Numbered from the stretch's first letter, positions 43,196-53,539 are shown. The stretch: 64,000 nt of DNA from Ariolimax columbianus (GCA_036924085.1 JAVGWX010000011.1:23822739-23886738); one strand, 5' to 3'. A program made the numbers and translations. Notes: generated from the letters alone by a model not told the origin.

Positions 43196-43735
43196 TATGA
43201 AAAACTGTTTTTTTTATATTGTTATATTGTGCTTAGCACTATCACGAAAATCAGATTAATGCGTACACTGGTCCTGTCAATATTCATCTATGCTTGTGAG
43301 ACGTAGACAGTTACCGCTGATGTTCAGCGAAGGATACGGGCCTTGGAGATGAGATGTTTCCGAAGACTGTTAAACGCCACATAAAAAGATCGAGTTACAA
43401 ATGAGGAAATACGAGATAGAATTACAACAGCTGTATGGCCTTTTGAGGACCTCTTGGCAACTGTCAAAAGAAGGAAACTCGCTTGGTACGGTCACATATC
43501 GAGATAAATGGTCTTGCAAATACGATCCTCCGCGGAAAGGTGCAAGGCAGATGACGAAGAGGCAGTCCCAAAAAGAGGTGGGGGAACAACATAAAAGAAT
43601 GGACTAATCTCCGACCAAAAGAGGCACAGGCAGCGGCCGCTGACAAAGAAGGGTGGCGTGATGTGAGTATGTCTTCATGTGTGCCCCAACGACCTCACCG
43701 GTTACTGGTGAATCTCCCTGTCGGACACATATTAA
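43196..43735 (+). pseudogene. RTE-like LINE relic, family J
   Basis: Frames give RTLVLSIFIYACET, then TADVQRRIRALEMRCFRRLL, DRVTNEEIRDRITTAV, FEDLLATVKRRKLAWYGHIS and a C-terminal CVPQRP-like end near 43680. Several stops and a frameshift are present. It is the most contiguous J copy and serves as the reference for the split copies at 23840-25045 and 51870-53355. Confidence 0.78.
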
Positions 43736-43818
43736 GACTAACATGCTAATGTTATTTTATTTATTTATCTGATTTATTTATTTATTTATTTTTTTTTTTT
43801 TGGGGGGGGGGGGGGGTT

Positions 43819-44167
43819 GCGTTAGCCTTTTTTCTCTAATCCCCAAGGCGGTGTGCGTTGCACTGTGGCTTTTATTATGAGCCTGTCGGCCCAGTGATCC
43901 CTATCACCCCGGGGAAGCAAACCTTAGAAAATGCAGGTAGAAGCAGACCCTTACATAAAATGAATGCTAAAGTCGGATGCACTGGGTCTACAGGCGCATA
44001 TAAAACCACAGTGCATTTGACTTTGGCATTCATTTTATGTAAGGGTCTGCTTCCTTCTGCTATTTCTAAGGGTTTGCTTCCCCGGGGTTACGGGGTGATG
44101 GGGATCGAACCCACAGCATCTTCGGGTTGTGAGCGGTGTCACTTAACCACTACCCTACGCCGTCCCC
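43819..44167 (-). mobile_element. Family D SINE with internal inversion (foldback)
   Basis: Outer parts (43819-43895 and 44018-44167) are a minus-strand D element with head, B box (CTGTGGGTTCGATCCCC) and 3' end. The middle (about 43905-44015) is D sequence in plus orientation: CCCCGGGGAAGCAAACC to GGCGCATATAAAACCACAG. The result is an inverted repeat of about 70 bp, 43906-43974 pairing with 44018-44089, around a loop of about 43 bases. A T/G homopolymer run (43790-43816) precedes it. Confidence 0.82.
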
Positions 44168-44239
44168 ATTTGTTTTTGTTGTTATTCTTGCTCTTATTCG
44201 AAGCTACTCGGGCTGAGTTGAAATAACCCCTAACAACGT

Positions 44240-44361
44240 TTCCTTATAAGCGGGTTACGGTGGCTCTTCTTATATCCAGAGACGTAATTGAGAATGTTTT
44301 CTTGACTTCTCTTGGATGTATTGAAATACGAGACTACTCTGCAAGCTCTGTAGAGATCACA

Positions 44362-44429
<68 letters not shown>

Positions 44430-44475
44430 ACCTCGCTAGCCAAATTGATGTGACAGTTAATTTCTCGGGAGACCG
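44240..44475 (+). repeat. Dispersed repeat, family M, split by (TA)n
   Basis: GCGGGTTACGGTGGCTCTTC, TATATCCAGAGACGTAATTG, CTTCTCTTGGATGTATTG and GTAGAGATCACAGTA match 27640-27800. A (TA)n run (44365-44427) is inserted before CCACCTCGCTAGCCAAATTG plus ATGTGACAG. Confidence 0.6.
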
Positions 44476-44984
44476 GCTCTGACGTGAAGTTGGGCATTGA
44501 TAAGTATAATTTACCTGACACTGACGATAATTCGTTTTACATTAAAATAATACAACAATCGGGAGGTGTATTGATGAATTCACTTCTGACGCTTTAAGTT
44601 CGAACTCCATTTGAAATCTCAAACAATCAATACGTTTAGGACAACATCGAAATCACCGAAACTTGCGTCTTATTTGATTGGTCAATATGTATAAAATCCC
44701 CGACAGAGCCCAGAGTGTGAATTGACTGTGTGTGTTTTGTAAACATCTTCAGCTGTTCATTGTTTCTAACAATGAAATCACCATTTGTGCTGTCAATATA
44801 AACTTGATCTTTTCTGAGCATTTTTTTCTGACTTCAAGGTATTTATGTACCGCACACATGGCTTTAGCGATTATAGACCTGCGCGGCTTCTTGTTACTAA
44901 CCATCTTAACCTCATAAACTGATATCTTCTGTTCACATTAGTTGTTTTACGTAGAGGGGGGGCTAGTGAGACCTGCTTTCACGA
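44476..44984. other. Unassigned sequence
   Basis: About 510 bases. A 61-codon minus-strand frame (44636-44821, with YIDSTNGDFIVRNNEQLKMF) has protein-like composition but no splice or domain support. Confidence 0.4.
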
Positions 44985-45715
44985 CTCATCTATGTGGTCT
45001 TTCTTTTCGATCCATGCGTCTGCAGTGTTAATGCCCCTGTTTATCAAGGATCTGTCCAGAAGTTCTTCTGTCTGGTGCAGTCCACTATGGCGGAGTTTTC
45101 GAAGGCGTGTAATAACTTTGGTTTTTATGATCAACACGAGAAAAATTGAGGTTCTCTTCCAACTTGCTCATGGGGAGTCGTACACCGAACCAAACATTAT
45201 TGTAGAGAATCAACGTCTCCACGCAGTCGATAACTTTAACTATCTAGTAAAACCGCCATCACAAAGCGAAAATTGACTCTGAGGTCAATAGCTGGATAAC
45301 AAAGGCGAGCTCTGCGTTTGGGAGGGCAGAACAAAGTGTCTAACTGAAATTCGTCGCATGTCAATCATTATGAATATTCATACACTTTTGGAAATCGCCC
45401 AATTAAGATGGACGGAACATGCTGTTCAAATGCTCTACGAACGCCTCACTATGCATCTGTCATAAGCAGATCAAAGAACAAATGGATGCCCACGAGGGGG
45501 ACATAAGAAACGCCACAGAGACTCCTTAAAGGAAAGACTTAAAAGCTTCAACACTCGTGTGACCCTTGGGAATTGCTTCCACAGAACCGTTCCGTCTGGC
45601 GCTAGTAGCACCACAGGTGCTCAGATCGCAAAACGAAACCGTATCGCGGAGGCGATTTCCCAACACAAATATGTCGCCACCTTCCCTTGCAAAGTGCAGA
45701 TATAATTATTAGGAT
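44985..45715 (+). pseudogene. RTE-like LINE relic with zinc-finger-like C-terminus
   Basis: Frames in order: FMINTRKIEVLFQLAHGESY, TEPNIIVENQRLHAVDNFNY followed by a decayed LGS site, KGELCVW, RRMSIIMNIHTLLEIAQLRW, then GGHKKRHRDSLKERLKSFNT and a Cys-containing end (ATFPCKVQI). The 'KTEVLfQ...VDNFtYLGS...AQLRW.gH...K.FKD.LK.SLk' order belongs to the same broad group as 4946-5455. There is an internal deletion between the YLGS and QLRW segments. Confidence 0.75.
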
Positions 45716-46357
45716 CAAAACTCGTTAATGCTGTCCAATATTTTTGCTGTTGGTCTGGCTTCCGTGTCATGACGTTTCTGTTTACTCAATTTGACTTCCG
45801 GTCATACCTCTACTCCTATCATACACGTACACATAGTTGCCGTCGAGGATGAAGTTTTCACGAGGTCACTGTACTATACCTCAGTTTTTTATAAAGTGGG
45901 ATGACTAGTTGTCTTTCTCCATTTCTTCACTACCAGAATTCAGGTGCCCATTTACAGCTGAGTCGACTAGAGCGTTTTTATATCCAGCATCGAATCCAGC
46001 ACCTTGCTTGTGATAGGCCACCTTACATCGACTCAGCTACACAGCATATTCCTCTCCTCATTACACGCCAACAAGAATTATGTTTATGTCTTATTTCTAG
46101 AATGGATGTGTTGGCTCTACTTCGCACATCCTCGTTAATGTGTCTAGCAGTTAGTGTGTGAATCTTACTTGTGAGTGAATCATACCGCATCTCATTGGGG
46201 ACGAAGAAATAGGACCACCACACCACATTATTACCGTCTGATTAAAGTAGAGCGGAGCATGACAAATCCCGGGCGGTAGGCCACAATAAGAAAAATAGTA
46301 AAGACCCCGTTAACACGCCAATGTGGCATATAAGGGATATAATGTTAGGCCCATATT
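45716..46357. other. Unassigned sequence
   Basis: About 640 bases with short open frames on both strands (67-86 codons) and no recognised family. Confidence 0.4.
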
Positions 46358-46505
46358 ACTGCCGAAGACGGATGTGTCGGACCGAAAGGTGCAAATATCG
46401 CAATCAAGCTGTAAACTAGCAACACAACGCATTCTGTTCTCTGGACTACATCATGCTTCTTGCAAGCCCTGTTCAGGAATTGGTAACGGGAGATTGAGAA
46501 CGAAC
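46358..46505 (-). mobile_element. SINE-like family B, partial
   Basis: Reverse B text: CCGAAGACGGATGTGTCGGA, CCGAAAGGTGCAAATATCGC, CTGTAAACTAGCAACACAAC, TTCTCTGGACTACATCATGC, GGTAACGGGAGATTGAGAAC. Core and 3' end only. Confidence 0.8.
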
Positions 46506-46839
46506 ACAGAAGCCCCATATTTATTTTGTCCAACTGCACGCTAGGGATGATGTGGTCAACATCTCGCCGGCCGCCATTACTTTTCCAGATTATACTGGTA
46601 CCGGTACCCAATTTTTTTTAGGCTGGAGTGACCCCAAATCCGTTTTGCGATCGAAAAAATCCCGCACCAACTGTGTAATCGAACCCCGATCGCCTCAGCT
46701 ATCCCACACCACACTGATACTTTAACGTGATGCTGTTTCACTCACAAAATTCAGTAGCAGTGTCGCACTCACTCACACAATGTCCCCCGTTGATCCTTCA
46801 TATTTAATCTGAATCATACGTCCTAAATACATTTGTTAC
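46506..46839. other. Unassigned, with a weak tRNA-like patch
   Basis: Around 46665-46725 the minus strand contains GATCGGGGTTCGATTACAC, a B-box-like sequence, and GGTGTGGGATAGCTGAGG. It may be another decayed SINE head; no second copy found. Confidence 0.3.
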
Positions 46840-47050
46840 CCACTGTGCGCAGTAGTGAAGGGCTAGTTTTTCCCTACATAGGTACGGCACGCTCATAATT
46901 CATGATTTTCTTAATGGCCTCTATGGTCTTTTGTCAAACTGTTTTAGACCGGCCTTCCTTTCGCCTTCTCTCTGGGATACACACACAGCGCTGGTGATGG
47001 CGTCTACTTATTTTCTTAGGACATGGCCTGTCCACTTCAAAAGGCAATAC
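46840..47050 (-). pseudogene. LINE C-terminal relic
   Basis: The minus strand encodes LKWTGHVLRK followed by a frame-broken region with EGERKAGLKQ, consistent with the KR.LKW.GHvlR...GKRKRGRPK segment of RTE-like tails. Short and decayed. Confidence 0.5.
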
Positions 47051-47164
47051 AAACATAATTACCGTTTTTTACTGCATTTCTAGAATCTGCTATGTAATTT
47101 ATTATTGGACGGATGCATATATGTCGCTCACCCCAGCAATCGCCGCGTTGTGTGCAGAATAAGA

Positions 47165-47330
47165 TTTTATTTCTGCCGATGACTGATGTGTCGGACCGAA
47201 AGGTGTAAGTATCGCAGTCAATCTGTAAACTAGTGACACAACGTATTCCATTCTTCGGACTACATCCTGCTACTTACAAAGCCCTGTTCAAGGCTTGGTA
47301 GCGGGAGATTGGGAACGAAATGGAAGAAGA
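47165..47330 (-). mobile_element. SINE-like family B, partial
   Basis: Reverse B text: GCCGATGACTGATGTGTCGG, ACCGAAAGGTGTAAGTATCG, CTGTAAACTAGTGACACAAC, GGACTACATCCTGCTACTTA, GGCTTGGTAGCGGGAGATTG, GGAACGAAATGGAAGAAG. Confidence 0.82.
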
Positions 47331-48090
47331 CAAGGTTTTTTTTCCCCAAAAAACCAAAACACCAATACACCTAAAAAAAAACACCACTTAAATAAATGAC
47401 CACGTAGTCTCAAACCAAAAACAAAAAACATGTCTTAGTAAAAAAAAAATGAAAGCTTCTACTGAAAAACGAAGTATAAAACAACATATTAATTTGTTTT
47501 CATCACCGACAAAATATTTCACCAGTAACCATTATACTTTGCCTACGTGAAAGTATTCTCTACGTTCAAGCTTCACTCGTGTTGCACGTACGTTGCACAT
47601 TTCTACAATAACCAATGAATGGAATGTTCAAATGGAGAGCGAGGATCAGCAAAGTGAAGGACGCGATCAAAGATTTCTTTATTTGATGTTTGCTGTTTCA
47701 TTTAATGTCTCGAGTGTTTTATTAGATCTCGTATGTCGGTAATGGTTTAATATCGATTGTTTTGTTTAACTTTAGAGTGACGTTCGTACAATTTGATACA
47801 GTTCTTGGCCAAAGGTCACCAAGGTCAGTAGACGAGACAATGAGAGTTAGCTTGGTCTGCTGTGTTTGTCCTTGACATTGCTATGCGTGATTTTGTTTAG
47901 GGGGATGTATTTATTTTTCGTCAAGGTGTTGTACAAAGCTTAGATCAGGGGCTCTCAACCTTTTAAGATTACGAGCACCGTTCCCGTGTAAAATGAATAT
48001 AATGGCTTTCATTTTTGAGAAATAAAACATTTTAAAAACACTCAACGGGTTAATAACATCTTTGAGCCGGATAACCACTAAGAAGTTCAG
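47331..48090. other. Unassigned AT-rich sequence
   Basis: About 760 bases with A- and T-runs and no recognised element. Confidence 0.45.
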
Positions 48091-48301
48091 TGATGTCCAA
48101 GGAGAAGTCGCTTGTAGCTACACGTACAAGGAGAAGTCGCTTGTAGCTACACGAACAAAGAGAAGTCGCTTGTAGCTACACGTACTAGAAGAAGTCGCTT
48201 GTAGCTACACGTACAAGGAAAAGTCGCTTGTAGCTACACGTACAAGGGGAAGTTGCTTGTAGCTACACATACAAGGAGAAGTCGCTTGTAGCTACACGTA
48301 C
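48091..48301. repeat. 29-bp minisatellite, left half
   Basis: About seven units of GAAGTCGCTTGTAGCTACAC plus GTACAAGGA, 29 bases apart. The array is interrupted at 48302 by a LINE and resumes at 49383; together the halves have about 17 units. Confidence 0.95.
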
Positions 48302-49382
48302 TTCTTCTTCTTCTTCTTCTTCTGCGTACGCAGTCAGACAGTAACCATTATTTTTTCGAAAAAAGCGGCGGTCATCCTGAGGCTGTCGCCACTGCCATAG
48401 AGCTTGTCTTGCAGTTCCACTGGTGATGGCCACATCTGCTCTCTCTGATCCTCGTATGTCGGGCAGTTCTGCAGCAGATGTTCAGCGGTCATTTTACCAG
48501 TACCGCACGGGCATTCGTCGGTACACCCTATCTTCAATTTGTTGAATAGGTGGTACCTCAGTCTATTGTGGCCAGTGCGAAGTCTGAAGACAACGACCTG
48601 CTCTCTTCGGTTCAACTGGTAATAGGCATCGTTTTTGGTGTAACCAGTATGTTCGGTTTCCCATTTGGTCATGTATCTGGCTTTGATAAGCCGTTTTGAC
48701 TCTTCGTACGTCATACTGGTATCTGTTTGGGGTAGTCTTGCACCTTCTTTTGCCAGTCTGTCTGCTTCCTCGTTGCCTTGGATGTTGCAGTGTGATGGGA
48801 CCCACTGTACCACTACCCTTTTTGGTGCGGACTGCTGGCACAGTTTGCAGAGTGCTGCTCTTAAGTCATTAAGCTCAGTGTTTTTCTGGCTTTTTAGCGC
48901 CGTGACTACGGCGAGAGAATCTGTAAGCAGGACTATATGGCTTTCATTTTCACTGTGTGTCACCATTTCTTCCACTGCCGCCCTCAGTGCCTCTGCTTCC
49001 GCTCTGAAATTGCTTGTGTACTTACCAGTAGCGAATGACAGTGTTATTTTCCTGCCATTTGGTAGGTTCAGGAATGCTCCTGCCCCTCCGTTCTGTGTTG
49101 TGTTTGTTACAGAACCGTCGGTGTATGCATGGGTCCAGTCCATGCTTGGGTAGCTTTTCGTTATGAAGCTTAGGGTAGTATCTCTCCTTTCTTTTTCAGT
49201 CTGGCAGTTTTTGTTTGCAATACCTGGTATATTTTCTACCACCTCTGGAAATACATCCTGCCTCCAGGTAGGTTTTCGTACAGTAGTGATGGGTTTTGGT
49301 GTTGTTAGTGCGTTTATGGGATCTTCGTGCATCTTTGCTTTGGCTATTTCTGCAAAGTTTCTCCGTTTTAGTTTCCCATTTC
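48302..49382 (-). mobile_element. 5'-truncated RNase H LINE with 12-bp target duplication
   Basis: A 1,081-base insertion within the 29-bp minisatellite. AGCTACACGTAC occurs at both edges (48290-48301 and 49383-49394), exactly what target-primed reverse transcription would add. On the minus strand the element ends with the stop of the RNase H ORF, GCGTACGC, and a (GAA)n tail. Its 5' truncation falls inside the ORF, which is open back to about 49377. Confidence 0.9.
48334..49332 (-). CDS. LINE polyprotein C-terminus: RNase H plus Cys/His domain
   Basis: A 332-codon open frame, actually the 3' part of a longer pol ORF (at least 15 further open codons before the truncation point). RNase H of the DEDD type spans about residues 65-200: Asp72 in YTDGS, Glu112 in FRAEAEALR, Asp138 in LLTDSLAVV, His181 and Asp191 in WVPSHCNIQGNEEADRLAKE, so all catalytic positions are intact. 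A C-terminal cluster follows (Cys270, Cys274, Cys276, His285, Cys290), typical of LINEs with a terminal RNase H. RNase H would remove RNA from the RNA-DNA hybrid during cDNA synthesis. No reverse transcriptase is attached, so the copy cannot move. The absence of stops suggests a recent insertion. Confidence 0.9.
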   Translation of the reverse strand: MHEDPINALTTPKPITTVRKPTWRQDVFPEVVENIPGIANKNCQTEKERRDTTLSFITKSYPSMDWTHAYTDGSVTNTTQNGGAGAFLNLPNGRKITLSFATGKYTSNFRAEAEALRAAVEEMVTHSENESHIVLLTDSLAVVTALKSQKNTELNDLRAALCKLCQQSAPKRVVVQWVPSHCNIQGNEEADRLAKEGARLPQTDTSMTYEESKRLIKARYMTKWETEHTGYTKNDAYYQLNRREQVVVFRLRTGHNRLRYHLFNKLKIGCTDECPCGTGKMTAEHLLQNCPTYEDQREQMWPSPVELQDKLYGSGDSLRMTAAFFEKIMVTV

Positions 49383-49653
49383 AGCTACACGTACAAAGAT
49401 AAGTCGCTTGTAGCTACACGTACAAGGAAAAGTTGCTTGTAGCTACACGTACAAGGGGAAGTCGCTTGTAGCTACACGAACAAAGAGAAGTCGCTTGTAG
49501 CTACACGTACAAAGAGAAGTCGCTTGTAGCTACACGTACTAGAAAAAGTCGCTTGTAGCTACACGTACAAGGAGAAGTCGCTTGTAGCTACACGTACAAG
49601 GTGAAGTCGCTTGTAGCTACACGTACAAGGAGAAGTCGCTTGTAGCTACACGT
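49383..49653. repeat. 29-bp minisatellite, right half
   Basis: Continuation of the array at 48091 after the LINE insertion, about nine to ten units in the same orientation, with variants AAAGATAAG, AGAAAAAG and GGTGAAG. Confidence 0.95.
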
Positions 49654-50109
49654 AAACAGTTTGCAGATGTGAATCAGCTAATCGTGATCGTGCTTTGTTC
49701 TTCAGATATTTTATAAGTTGAGAAAGCTTTTCCGCACAGGTAGATCGTCTGGAACACAGCCAGACATTTGACAGACACATTCCACAGTATTTAGAACATT
49801 TTTGTATCGTCTGCACCCTAAAAGGCTATGAATTTGTCCTTTTAAAACACACATTTCAGCGCTGAGGAAGATTGGGGCTATATCAATTCAAGTACCCATG
49901 ATGCAACATAACGCTGACCCTGACCAACACCAGGGAAACCCCCCGAACCAATTCAGCAGTGCAAATAGTTCAGAACACAGAGAGATAAATACGTTTCCTA
50001 GCAACAAAGGCGCAACTCAACAACTTTCAGGTCACCTAAAATATAATGGTTGGATAGCAACATTATTTGTTTGGGTCTGAAACAAAGTTTGAATTGAAAA
50101 ATGGACCTC
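49654..50109. other. Unassigned sequence
   Basis: About 450 bases; no recognised family or gene. Confidence 0.45.
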
Positions 50110-50728
50110 TTGAGCGTTGGTGCTCACGAAATTTTTTACTTGCGTGACGCGAGCACCAACCAGCTTTTTCACTTGCGTGACGCCAGCACCAACCAACTTT
50201 TTTACTTGCATGACGCCAGCACCAACCAACTTTTTTACTTGCATGACGCCAGCACCAACCAACTTTTTTACTTTCATGACGCCAGCACCAACCAACTTTT
50301 TTACTTGCATGACGCGAGCACCAACCAACTTTTTTACTTGCATGACGCGAGCACTAACGAACTTTTCTACTTGCATGACGCGAACACCAACGAACTTTTT
50401 TACTTGCATGACGCGTTCACCAACCAAATTTTTTACTTGCGTGACACCAGCACCAACCAAAGTTTTTACTTGCATGACGCGAGCACCAACGAACCTTTTT
50501 ACTTGCATGACGCGAACACCAACGAACTTTTTTACTTGCACGACGCCAGCAATAACCAACTTTTTTACTTGCATGACGCGAGCACCAACCAACTTTTTTA
50601 CTTGCATGACGCGAGCACCAACCAACTTTTTTACTTGCATGACGCGAACACCAACGAACTTTTTTACTTGCATGACGCGAACACCAACGAACTTTTTTAC
50701 TTGCATGACGCGAGCACCAAATTTCATT
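50110..50728. repeat. 33-bp minisatellite open on both strands
   Basis: About 19 units of CTTTTTTACTTGCATGACGC plus GAGCACCAACCAA, 33 bases apart (50221 and 50254). The period being a multiple of three keeps three frames open: LFYLHDASTNQ and TPAPTNFFTCM on the plus strand, VGARVMQVKKL on the minus strand, each over 200 codons. The minus-strand frame continues about 50 codons to the right. Nothing suggests real translation. Confidence 0.93.
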
Positions 50729-50837
50729 AGAAGAGAGCAGACTGGGCCTGCTAGCTCCAGGCCTTCCATTGTGCTCACATCTGTCCTGCGTTGTTACATT
50801 TGCAACTCCCAACATCCACTGGCGTCACAAGTTAGCT

Positions 50838-51175
50838 GTGGTTGTTTTGTGTAATGCCCACAATGAGTAAGTTTACTCTGTTGTGTGCCCTGAAAAAGGC
50901 GTTAAATGGCGGGTTGTAGTAGAGTTCTTCACATCCGGAGCATGCTAATGAAGGTGGACCGCGATCCTCCAGGGCGGTTGTGCTATGTTTGGCTTCATCT
51001 GCGTGTTGCTCACTACTACGTGGATCATATCGATCCAAACCTCGTCAGCCAGCCTTGAGAACAGCCTGTTTCCAGGGAACGATACATGGAAGAGAGATTG
51101 TGGTATTAACCAGTGTATTGTGCCTGACCCTGACGCGACGTCCTGGTCAGTATGTTGTGCTTGACTAGACTACGT
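50838..51175 (+). mobile_element. SINE-like family C copy
   Basis: GTTTTGTGTAATGCCCACAA, TGAGTAAGTTTACTC, AAATGGCGGGTTGTAGTAG, GATCCTCCAGGGCGGTTGTG, TGCGTGTTGCTCACTACTAC, GTGGATCATATCGATCC, CTCGTCAGCCAGCCTTGAG, CCTGACCCTGACGCGACG, TCCTGGTCAGTATG. Confidence 0.82.
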
Positions 51176-51291
51176 ATTATGATATTTTTTAAAAAATATG
51201 CTGTTAAGAAGTACGTTAGGCCGAGCCGTTGTCAGACCGTCTTATGGCCAAAGCTACACGTATGCAAAGACCTCGTTTTAAACAAAAATAA

Positions 51292-51560
51292 TGAGGGACG
51301 GCGTGGGCTAGTGGTTAAGGGACACGGCTCACAACTGAAGGTACTGGGTTCTATCCCCATCACAGCACCGGCCGTTACCCCTGGGAAGCAAAACCTTAGA
51401 AAAATGGAGTAGGAAGCAGACCTTTCATAAATACATGCTGAAGTCGGATGCACATGGCCGACAGGCGCAAAATAAAACCACAGTGTAACGCATACCGCCT
51501 TGTTGAATAGATAAATAAGGCGAATGCAAAACAAAAAAACACACAAAAAAACCCAACAAA
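51292..51560 (+). mobile_element. SINE family D copy
   Basis: GGGACGGCGTGGGCTAGTGG, TTAAGGGACACGGCTCACAA, CTGGGTTCTATCCCC (B box with one change), core TGCTGAAGTCGGATGCACAT, GGCCGACAGGCGCAAAATAA, AAGGCGAATGCAAAAC. Flanking AAACAAAAA-like runs may hold the target duplication, but A-richness makes it unclear. Confidence 0.87.
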
Positions 51561-51869
51561 TTTCAGAAGTTGAAATAACGCACGAGAAGTATCCAAAATA
51601 AAAAAAGATGAGAGCCACTGTCACCTTCTTAGCATGTCGTACATGAGGACAAAAGAAAGTTGTGCTTGGGGCTACCAACATCAACATATAAGAAAACATT
51701 GCCATTATAGACATCCATTGCACACCAAAAAGAAAACCAGTATAAAAGCTTATTGTACAAAGACGAGCTGCAATTAAAACCTATTGAAGCGAACAGGTGA
51801 ATGATTGCAAATTCTGGGAAACATACTTTTTTTTTTAAAGGGGACAGCTGACAGTGGTAGGTTATGCTT
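51561..51869. other. Unassigned sequence
   Basis: About 310 bases; a minus-strand open frame across 51629-51877 has no support. Confidence 0.4.
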
Positions 51870-52169
51870 CCAGTCAAGTCAAGTCATCCCCTAACTGGTG
51901 AGGTCGTTGGAGCACACATGAAGACACCCCCACAACTCCACGCCAGCCCTATCTGTCATCGGCTTCTGCCTATTCCTCCTGTGGTCGTAGATTTGTCTAT
52001 ACTTTTATGTTGTCTTCCCATCTCTTTTCCGGACGATCTTTTCGTCGACCTTTCCATGCAGGATCATATTCGCAAGGTCGTTTGAGCTCGATTTGTGGCC
52101 GTAGTAAGTGATCTTCCGCCAAGAAATCTTTAAAAGTATCTATTGTTGCAAAATTTCCTCATTTGGAAC

Positions 52170-53051
52170 TCGGTCTTTGTACGTGGAGTTTGGGACCAAG
52201 ACGCCGAGCAGTGCATGAGCTTCAGCGATCAGCGACCCATAGCTGACAGCTATCGTCAGGGAACCAGAGCTGCCAAGACCTTTTTACATCACCACGCGGT
52301 GATTCTGGATAACAGGCTGCAACAGAGCTGACTGGCTAAGAAGAAGGGATTGAAGAGCAAAGGCTAACCCAGTACTGAAAAATGCCTGCAAATATCGCTG
52401 TCAAGCTGTAAACTACGATACAAGGCATTCCATTCTCTGGACTACATCCTACACTTTTCAGGGCTTGGTAGTGGGAGATTGTGAACGTCTAGGGCTTGGT
52501 AGTGGGAGATTGTGAACGTCCAGGGCTTGGTAGTGGGAGATTGTGAACGTTCAGGGCTTGGTAGTGGGAGATTGAGAACGTCCAGGGCTTGGTAGTGTGA
52601 GATTTTCAACGTTCAGGACTTGGTAGTGGGAGATTGTGAACGTCCAGGGCTTGGTAGCGTGATATTTTCAACGTTCAGGGCTTGGTAGTGGGAGATTGTG
52701 AACGTTCAGGGCTTGGTAGTGGGAGATTGTGAACGTTCAGGGCTTGGTAGTGGGAGATTGAGAACGTCCATGGCTTGGTAGTGTGAGATTGAGAACGTCC
52801 AGGGCTTGGTAGTGGAAGATTGTGAACGTTCAGGTCTTGGTAGTGGGATATTGTGAACGTTCAGGGCTTGGTAGTGGGAGATTAAGAACGTTCAGGGCTT
52901 AGTAGGGGGAGATTGAGAACGTTCAGGGCTTGGTAGCGGGAGTTTGAGAACATTCAGGGCTTGGTAGTGGGCGATTGAGAATGTTCAGGGCTTGGTATTG
53001 GGAGTTTGAGAACGTCCAGGGCTTGATAGTGGGAGATTGTGAAGAAGAAGT
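52170..53051 (-). mobile_element. SINE-like family B, 3' end massively expanded
   Basis: From left: CATGAGCTTCAGCGATCAGC, GGAACCAGAGCTGCCAAGAC, ACCACGCGGTGATTCTGGAT, AGGCTGCAACAGAGCTGACT, GGCTAAGAAGAAGGGATTGA, GCAAATATCGCTGTCAAGC, GACTACATCCTACACTTTTC, then CAGGGCTTGGTAGTGGGAG repeated about 19 times, then GAAGAAGAAG. The (GAA)n tail still sits at the far end, beyond the array. Confidence 0.85.
52455..53040. repeat. 31-bp minisatellite from the 3' end of family B
   Basis: About 19 units of CAGGGCTTGGTAGTGGGAG plus ATTGTGAACGTT, 31 bases apart (52681 and 52712). The unit is the last unique segment of family B before its (GAA)n tail, which occurs once in the copies at 15635, 46358 and 47165. 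Confidence 0.93.
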
Positions 53052-53539
53052 ATGTCACGTTTATAAGTCTTCTGAAACATCTCATCTCCAAGGCTTCTTT
53101 CCTCCGCTGCAGGTCAGCTATAATTGTCCCAATCTCACAGGCATATAGGAATATTGACAAGACCAATGTACGAATAAATCTGGTCTTCGCGGATATAGCT
53201 AACCGTTTGTCTTGCCATATTCTGTCAAGATGTGCAAGCGCCGCTATTGTCTGTGCTACTCTTGCCAACAGCTTTTATTTTGATCTTTCATCACTGACAA
53301 TCGAACTCAGCTTTTTAGAACGTATTATGCTTCACACTGACGCAAAAATATGAAAAAATAATGATAGACATAAATAAACCAAACCGGTATGTACATTACT
53401 TGGCGCCTGCAGGGACAAACAAGTGTATCCTACTGTAGGCCTTCAACCAATGAGGGTTATCTCATGCCGGCCTTTAACAGACGATTGTGTTTACATTCGT
53501 CCCTGGAACAAATGTTGCTTTCGTTCGGCTTTTCTATCA

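Larger units (their letters stand above)
51870..53355 (-). pseudogene. RTE-like LINE relic J split by a family B SINE
   Basis: The right part (53052-53268, minus) encodes MARVAQTIAALAHLDRIWQD, KTRFIRTLVLSIFLYACEIG and LQRRKEALEMRCFRRLINVT. The left part (51870-52145, minus) encodes the remainder: ...DFLAEDHLLRPQ, CEYDPAWKGRRKDRPEKRWE, DNIKV and a CAPTTSPVRG end. In the contiguous J copy at 43196 these are neighbours; here about 900 bases of family B plus its minisatellite sit between them. Confidence 0.72.

Noticed and set aside
44636..44821. 61-codon minus-strand frame with protein-like composition
   Set aside because: No splice sites, no domain and no second copy; kept as unassigned.
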